From Actinomycetota bacterium (lineage in GTDB: Bacteria; Actinomycetota; Thermoleophilia; Solirubrobacterales; 70-9), in contig VAYL01000154.1 in the NCBI GenBank assembly GCA_005884305.1, forward strand, positions 1 to 9,069: a stretch of 9,069 nt of DNA. Reading direction: 5' to 3'. Below are positions 5,598-9,069 of this stretch, piece by piece. Positions within the stretch are counted from its first letter, which is position 1, and every line of letters starts with the position of its first letter. The translations under genes were made by a program, and so were the position numbers. The notes beneath the pieces are model-generated. The model made no database searches. It was not told where the DNA came from and worked only from the letters and a program-made list of their open reading frames with translations.

Positions 5598-6548
5598 GTG
5601 GCAACCGATGTCATGCCACTGCGCTTCCAGGACGGCGAGCTGCTCGTACTCGACCAGCGGTTACTGCCTGATGAGGAGCAGTGGGTTCGATGCCGGACCT
5701 CCGAGGACGTCGCCGAGTGCATCCGCTCGATGGCGGTTCGCGGCGCGCCCGCGATCGGGCTGGCCGCCGCGTACGGCGTCGCCCTCGCGGCGCATGGTGG
5801 GGAAGACGTCAACGCCGCCGCCGAACTGCTTCGCGGCACTCGCCCCACCGCCGTGAACCTGGCATGGGCCGTAGATCAGGCGGCGGAGGCCGCCGACGCG
5901 CTCGCGCTCGCCGAGCGGCTCCATGCCGAGCAGCGGGACGCCGACCGCCGGATGGCCGAGCTCGGCGCCGACCGGTTCGCGGAGGGCGACCGGGCACTCA
6001 CGCATTGCAACACCGGGCCGCTCGCCACGGGCGGCTTGGGCACCGCGGGAGGCGTGCTCCGCGCGGCGTGGGAGCGCGACCGGCTGGCCCAGGTCTGGGT
6101 GGACGAGACCCGGCCGCGGCTTCAGGGCGCGCGGCTCACGGCTTGGGAGCTGAGCAAGGCGGGCATTCCGTTCAAGGTGATCGCGGACTCGGTCGCGGGC
6201 GGCCTGATGGCGCGCGGGCTCGTGGACCGCATCGTGGTCGGCGCGGATCGCATCGCGGCCAACGGTGACGTGGCGAACAAGGTCGGCACCTACCCGCTTG
6301 CCGTGCTCGCGGAGCGGCACGGCGTGCCGTTCTACGTCGCCGCGCCGCTCTCGACGATCGACCCGGATACGCCGAGCGGCGAGGAGATCCCGATCGAGGA
6401 GCGCGCCCCGGAGGAGGTCACACCGGACGGCCACGGATTCAACCCCGCGTTCGACGTCACTCCGGCCGAGCTCGTGACGGCGGTGATCACCGAGGCGGGG
6501 ATCCTCGAGCCGCCGTACGAGAAATCGATCGCGCGACTGCGCGGCTAG
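5598..6548 (+). CDS. mtnA: S-methyl-5-thioribose-1-phosphate isomerase
   Basis: This 316-residue enzyme converts 5-methylthioribose 1-phosphate to methylthioribulose 1-phosphate in methionine salvage; it belongs to the eIF2B-like fold. Family motifs run in order: VRGAPAIGLAAAYG, RPTAVNLAWAVD, THCNTGPLATGGLGTAGG with the catalytic Cys at residue 137, DETRPRLQGARLTAWEL, VGADRIAANGDVANKVGTY with the catalytic Asp at residue 217, FYVAAPLSTID and EEIPIEERAPEEV. The Cys-Asp spacing of 80 residues equals that of the Bacillus subtilis enzyme (Cys160, Asp240). It is about 25-30 residues shorter than usual, mostly at the N-terminus. GTG 5598 is chosen for the box 7 nt upstream; ATG 5613 (residue 6) is an alternative. 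No other methionine-salvage gene is in the window. The stop TAG lies in a CTAG shared with the converging acetyltransferase gene. Confidence 0.95.
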   Translation: MATDVMPLRFQDGELLVLDQRLLPDEEQWVRCRTSEDVAECIRSMAVRGAPAIGLAAAYGVALAAHGGEDVNAAAELLRGTRPTAVNLAWAVDQAAEAADALALAERLHAEQRDADRRMAELGADRFAEGDRALTHCNTGPLATGGLGTAGGVLRAAWERDRLAQVWVDETRPRLQGARLTAWELSKAGIPFKVIADSVAGGLMARGLVDRIVVGADRIAANGDVANKVGTYPLAVLAERHGVPFYVAAPLSTIDPDTPSGEEIPIEERAPEEVTPDGHGFNPAFDVTPAELVTAVITEAGILEPPYEKSIARLRG

Positions 6549-7021
6549 AGCTCGCGCTCGTAGACGTACATCAACGGCCCATCCGCTCCACGCTCGCGAT
6601 TGATGAAGCCGAACCGCTCATAGAGTGCGCGGGCCGCGACGTCGTCCTCGCTGGTCGCCACCTCGATGTAGTCGGTGCCCCGTGCCTTCGCCGTCTCCAG
6701 CACAGCCGCCATCAGCGCTTTGCCGTGCCCATGCGCTCGGTGCTCGGGCTGGACATAGAGCTCAGCGAGGTAGCACTCGAGGCCCGCGGTCCAGATCGAC
6801 GGCCGGAAGCGGAGCACAGCCAGCCCACTGGGCTTGGTCCCGGCGAGCAGGACGACGAAGTCGTCGCCGGCCAAGAGCTCGCGCACGCGATCGGCGAGCG
6901 CCTCCGGACCCGGCGTGATCTCCTCGAACTCGGTGTTGAAGTCGTGTAGGAGCCGGCCGATGATGTCCGCGTCGGCGACGTCGGCGTGGCGGACCGTGTG
7001 CTGTGCGTCGCCCTCCGTCAC
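6545..7021 (-). CDS. GNAT-family N-acetyltransferase
   Basis: This 158-residue single-domain protein is the usual GNAT size. The acetyl-CoA-binding motif A is visible as LAELYVQPEHRAHGHGKALM, with Arg95, Gly98 and Gly100 forming the pyrophosphate-binding R-x-x-G-x-G. Motif B near the C-terminus is ALYERFGFINRERG. The acetyl acceptor cannot be told from sequence; small amines, antibiotics or protein N-termini are all possible. The GTG start overlaps the TGA stop of the upstream hydrolase gene (GTGA), so it is translated by coupling in a two-gene minus-strand operon. Its own stop overlaps the mtnA stop in CTAG at 6545-6548. Confidence 0.9.
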   Translation of the reverse strand: MTEGDAQHTVRHADVADADIIGRLLHDFNTEFEEITPGPEALADRVRELLAGDDFVVLLAGTKPSGLAVLRFRPSIWTAGLECYLAELYVQPEHRAHGHGKALMAAVLETAKARGTDYIEVATSEDDVAARALYERFGFINRERGADGPLMYVYEREL

Positions 7022-7890
7022 TCCGCCGGCGTCATCGCCGGTTCGCTCACGAACGCCGCGATCTCCTCAGCCAGCCGCTCGGGTTGGTCCTCGGAGACGA
7101 AGGTCCGCGAGTCCTCGATTCGCACGAGGCGCGCGTTCGGGATCTCGGCTGCGAGCCGCTCCGCATAGCGGAGCTTGAAGAAGCGGTCCTCCGGCGCCCA
7201 CGCGATCAAGGTGGGGCGATCGAATTGCCGCAGCTTCTCGGCCGCCTCGAGCGTGTATCGGTTGGAGATCGAGCGCAGGAACCTGATCGTGTCGCGGCGG
7301 ATCCCGGCGTTATTCAGGTAGGGGCGAACCCAGGCGTCCAGGACATCGGGATCGATGTTCTCGGGCGAGATCAGCAATCCAAACGCCAAGGGCCCGCGCT
7401 GCATCGCGCGGAGCCGCGTGGGTTGCACGAGCGCGGTCAGCAGCCCTGGGACCTTCGCCGCGTACTGCATCGGGCGGAAGAACGGGGGCAGGAAGTTCTC
7501 GTACGCGTCGCAGGGTGTGAGAACCAGCCGTCCGAGCCGCTCGGGGTGATTCGCAGCCACGATCTGCGAGATCGCGCCACCGGTGTCGTTGCCGACCAGC
7601 GTCACGTCCTGGAGATCGAGCGCCGACATGAAGTCGGCGAGGATCCGGGCGACACCGGGTGGGGTGAGATCGGCGTCGGGCTTCATCGGGTCCCGGTGCG
7701 AGCCAAGTGGCAGGTCCGGGACAACGCACCGAAAGCGGCCCTCCAAAAGTGGAGTGACCTTGCGCCAGAGCGTCCCGTTTACCAGCAAGCCGTGCGCGAA
7801 GACGATCGTCGGCCCCGAACCCGATTCGCGGTAGTGAATCCCGCCGGCGTCGAGGTCGACGCTTTTCATTCCGGTGCCGGTTCGGGCCAT
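7018..7890 (-). CDS. Alpha/beta hydrolase (epoxide hydrolase/haloalkane dehalogenase-like) with altered catalytic triad
   Basis: This 290-residue cytoplasmic protein has the alpha/beta hydrolase fold. The oxyanion-hole turn is FAHGLLVNG (His33-Gly34), the nucleophile elbow is VGNDTGG with Asp102, and the likely acid is Asp235 in IAWAPEDRFF. An Asp nucleophile points to the dehalogenase/epoxide-hydrolase-like branch rather than esterases. The position that normally holds the catalytic His (GHF before the final helix) reads SRTFVSEDQPERLAEEI, with Thr263, and no His lies near the C-terminus. Classical hydrolysis may therefore be impaired or use other residues. ATG 7890 is set by AGGAGG four bases upstream; Met8 is a weaker alternative. 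The gene is divergent from a TetR regulator whose candidate operators lie in the shared gap, so it is probably repressed by it. Substrate unknown. Confidence 0.9.
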   Translation of the reverse strand: MARTGTGMKSVDLDAGGIHYRESGSGPTIVFAHGLLVNGTLWRKVTPLLEGRFRCVVPDLPLGSHRDPMKPDADLTPPGVARILADFMSALDLQDVTLVGNDTGGAISQIVAANHPERLGRLVLTPCDAYENFLPPFFRPMQYAAKVPGLLTALVQPTRLRAMQRGPLAFGLLISPENIDPDVLDAWVRPYLNNAGIRRDTIRFLRSISNRYTLEAAEKLRQFDRPTLIAWAPEDRFFKLRYAERLAAEIPNARLVRIEDSRTFVSEDQPERLAEEIAAFVSEPAMTPAE

Positions 7891-7894
7891 GGTG

Positions 7895-7900
7895 CCTCCT
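7895..7900 (-). promoter_or_regulatory. Ribosome binding site of the alpha/beta hydrolase gene
   Basis: On the minus strand AGGAGG lies 4 nt before the ATG at 7890. It supports that start and shows that this operon has a leader, unlike the divergent TetR gene. Confidence 0.8.
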
Positions 7901-7914
7901 CGGGCGCTAGGTTA

Positions 7915-7929
7915 CGTACAGGCAGTACG
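7915..7929. promoter_or_regulatory. Candidate TetR operator 1 (CGTAC-N5-GTACG)
   Basis: This is a 15-bp inverted repeat with 5-bp perfect arms around AGGCA, in the 57-bp gap between the divergent hydrolase and TetR genes. It shares CRTAC-N5-GTAYG with the second site, whose centre is 21 bp away, about two helical turns. It lies just upstream of the hydrolase ribosome binding site, so binding would block hydrolase transcription. Confidence 0.6.
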
Positions 7930-7934
7930 CAAAA

Positions 7935-7951
7935 CCATACCGGTTGTATGG
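7935..7951. promoter_or_regulatory. Candidate TetR operator 2 (CCATAC-N5-GTATGG) over the tetR start codon
   Basis: This is a 17-bp inverted repeat with 6-bp perfect arms around CGGTT. The right arm contains the ATG of the TetR gene (7948-7950). The left arm holds CATACC, a possible -10 box 6 nt before that ATG. Binding here would shut off the regulator's own transcription, the usual TetR autoregulation. Confidence 0.65.
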
Positions 7952-8556
7952 AAACGAGGAACCGGACATCGCGCACACAGGCGGAGCGCTCGGAGGCCAC
8001 CCGAGGCGCCCTGATCGGCGCCGCGCGGCGATTGTTCGCCGACCGGGGCTACGCGGAGGTCGGGACCGAGGAGATCGTGCGCGCCGCAGGCGTCACCCGG
8101 GGCGCGCTCTACCACCACTTCGACGGCAAGGCCGGGCTGTTCCAGGCAGTCTTCGAGCAGATCGAGAGCGAGCTCGCAAGACGCTTCGCCGAGGAGGCGC
8201 TGTCTGTGCCGGATGCGTGGGAGGCGATGGTGGCCGGCCTCGACATGTTCCTCGACGTCTGCCGGGAGCCGGAGGTTCGGCAGATCGCGTTGATCGACGC
8301 ACCCGCGGTACTCGGGTGGGCCGCGTGGCGGGAGGTCGAGTCCCGCTACAGCCTCGGCCTGATCCGGATCGGGCTCGAGAACCTGGTCGAGGCGGGTGTT
8401 GCCCATCCCCAGCCGATCGACCCGCTCGCCCACGCCATCATGGGCATGCTCACCGAGGCGGGGCTGTACGTCGCGAACGCCGAAGATGCGGACGTGGCCA
8501 AGGCCGAGATGCGCGAGGTCCTTCGCGGCACGCTCGAAGGCCTTCGGGGCGCCTGA
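7948..8556 (+). CDS. TetR/AcrR-family transcriptional regulator
   Basis: This 202-residue protein is a normal-sized TetR repressor. The N-terminal DNA-binding domain covers about residues 12-65, with helix [20 protein letters not shown] and the helix-turn-helix [26 protein letters not shown], which matches the family signature closely. The C-terminal ligand domain is all-helical, with [19 protein letters not shown] and ENLVEAGV, and its ligand is unknown. ATG 7948 is firm because no start codon lies in frame in the 30 codons' worth of gap upstream and the HTH domain begins at the right distance. There is no Shine-Dalgarno sequence, so it is probably leaderless. It is divergent from the hydrolase-acetyltransferase pair, with two matched inverted repeats between them, so it probably represses both itself and that pair. 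Confidence 0.95.
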   Translation: METRNRTSRTQAERSEATRGALIGAARRLFADRGYAEVGTEEIVRAAGVTRGALYHHFDGKAGLFQAVFEQIESELARRFAEEALSVPDAWEAMVAGLDMFLDVCREPEVRQIALIDAPAVLGWAAWREVESRYSLGLIRIGLENLVEAGVAHPQPIDPLAHAIMGMLTEAGLYVANAEDADVAKAEMREVLRGTLEGLRGA

Positions 8557-8567
8557 GGGCCGGCGGC

Positions 8568-8573
8568 TAGAAT
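8568..8573 (+). promoter_or_regulatory. Candidate leaderless -10 box (TAGAAT) before rpmE
   Basis: TAGAAT is a good -10 match (TANAAT) and ends 8 nt before the rpmE ATG, in the 25-nt gap after the TetR gene. With no Shine-Dalgarno sequence, a leaderless or nearly leaderless transcript is likely. No -35 match is seen. Confidence 0.5.
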
Positions 8574-8581
8574 CGATTGAG

Positions 8582-8788
8582 ATGAAGGCTGAGATCCACC
8601 CCGAGTACGTACTCGCGCACGTCCGATGCTCGTGCGGCAACGAGTTCTATACGCGCTCCACCAAGCCGGAGCTCCACGTCGAGATCTGCTCGGCCTGCCA
8701 TCCGTTCTACACCGGCAAGCAGAAGCTGGTCGACACCGGCGGCAGGGTCGAGCGGTTCAAGCGCCGCGCAGCCCGTAGCCGTCAGTAG
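8582..8788 (+). CDS. rpmE: 50S ribosomal protein L31, zinc-binding type
   Basis: This 68-residue protein has the standard L31 length and sequence: [10 protein letters not shown] at the start, then [30 protein letters not shown] and [10 protein letters not shown]. Cys16, Cys18, Cys36 and Cys39 form the CxC...CxxC zinc site, so this is the C+ form rather than the zinc-free paralogue made under zinc shortage. It sits at the intersubunit bridge of the ribosome. It appears to have its own promoter (TAGAAT at 8568) rather than depending on the TetR gene upstream, and a DUF1385 gene follows 13 nt after its stop, an arrangement common in Gram-positive genomes. Confidence 0.98.
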   Translation: MKAEIHPEYVLAHVRCSCGNEFYTRSTKPELHVEICSACHPFYTGKQKLVDTGGRVERFKRRAARSRQ

Positions 8789-8789
8789 G

Positions 8790-8795
8790 CATACT
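8790..8795 (+). promoter_or_regulatory. Candidate leaderless -10 box (CATACT) before the DUF1385 gene
   Basis: CATACT lies 6 nt before the ATG at 8802, in the 13-nt gap after rpmE, with no Shine-Dalgarno sequence. The layout matches the CATACC-N6-ATG of the TetR gene. The match to TANNNT is imperfect, and read-through from rpmE is also possible. Confidence 0.3.
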
Positions 8796-8801
8796 CCCCG
8801 C

Positions 8802-9069
8802 ATGGCCCGGGAGGGGGTTGCGCAGCCGAACCTGACCGCCGGCGCTCCGGAGTTGAACGGCCGCCCGCAGCTCGCCGACGCGCGGATGCCGGATGGCCTG
8901 CCGGTCGCGAATCGCGACGCGCCCGTTGGTGGGCAGGCGGTGCTCGAGGGCGTGATGATGCGCGGCGTCTCCACCTGGGCGGTCGCAGTCCGCAAGCCCG
9001 ATGGCGAGGTCGCGATCAGCTCCGAGCCTCTCGTCTCGTGGGCGAAGCGCCACCGTGTGCTCCGCTTGC
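8802..9069 (+). CDS. DUF1385 family protein (3' end beyond the window)
   Basis: An open frame runs from ATG 8802 to the window edge (89 codons). After a hydrophilic N-terminal stretch of about 40 residues comes [14 protein letters not shown] at residues 42-55, the diagnostic start of DUF1385 (YqhQ-like) proteins, followed by [14 protein letters not shown]. Members are predicted membrane proteins with an unknown, possibly metal-dependent, activity and are often next to rpmE and prfA in Gram-positive bacteria, which matches this position. The transmembrane part lies beyond the edge. ATG at residue 29 (8886) would remove most of the low-complexity N-terminal extension and is an alternative start. 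Confidence 0.9.
   Translation, partial: MAREGVAQPNLTAGAPELNGRPQLADARMPDGLPVANRDAPVGGQAVLEGVMMRGVSTWAVAVRKPDGEVAISSEPLVSWAKRHRVLRL

Noticed and set aside
7003..7947. Upstream in-frame extension of the TetR gene, giving a 517-codon frame
   Set aside because: The extension is antisense to the hydrolase gene and has no domain. The TetR domain starts normally at ATG 7948, with operators placed around it, so this is not a fusion.
8535..8546. Palindrome CGAAGGCCTTCG near the TetR gene end as a terminator
   Set aside because: It lies in coding sequence with no T-tract after it; 12-bp palindromes are expected by chance here.
8602..8615. Perfect 14-bp palindrome CGAGTACGTACTCG inside rpmE
   Set aside because: About half of one such palindrome is expected by chance in 9 kb, and it lies within conserved L31 codons. 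It lacks the 5-bp spacer of the TetR sites.

Overview
The window is GC-rich and almost fully coding. It reads as a chromosomal segment from a high-GC Actinomycetota. Split B12-dependent mutase subunits, many GTG/TTG starts, TANNNT boxes placed 6-8 nt ahead of start codons without Shine-Dalgarno sequences, and an rpmE-DUF1385 neighbourhood fit this; a deep lineage such as Thermoleophilia is possible but cannot be proven here. No tRNA, rRNA, CRISPR array, transposase or prophage gene was seen, and no gene-free stretch exceeds about 125 bases.

Region 1 (1-1900, + strand) holds the C-terminal part of a large acyl-CoA mutase subunit, a small DUF2188-like protein with one membrane helix, and the separate cobalamin-binding mutase subunit. 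The large subunit carries Gln where methylmalonyl-CoA mutase has the carboxylate-binding Arg, so it is more like isobutyryl-CoA mutase than true methylmalonyl-CoA mutase.

Region 2 (1901-5576, + strand) is an electron-transfer-flavoprotein operon: a promoter with an inverted repeat over its -35 region, then etfB, etfA and ETF-quinone oxidoreductase. Between etfA and the oxidoreductase lies a long hairpin of 7-bp repeats. A 33-codon ORF runs through it, overlapping both the etfA stop and the next start, and the only in-frame stop its repeats would create is replaced by TTT. The oxidoreductase lacks one of the four usual cluster cysteines. Together regions 1 and 2 could interconvert branched and straight acyl-CoAs and pass electrons from acyl-CoA dehydrogenation to the quinone pool.

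Region 3 (5598-7890) holds mtnA (methionine salvage) on the + strand, converging on a minus-strand pair: an alpha/beta hydrolase with no histidine at the catalytic position and a translationally coupled GNAT acetyltransferase. mtnA and the acetyltransferase end in one shared palindromic CTAG.

Region 4 (7891-9069) starts with a divergent control region containing two matching operators 21 bp apart, then a TetR regulator, ribosomal protein L31 (rpmE, zinc-binding type) and the start of a DUF1385 membrane-protein gene cut by the window edge.
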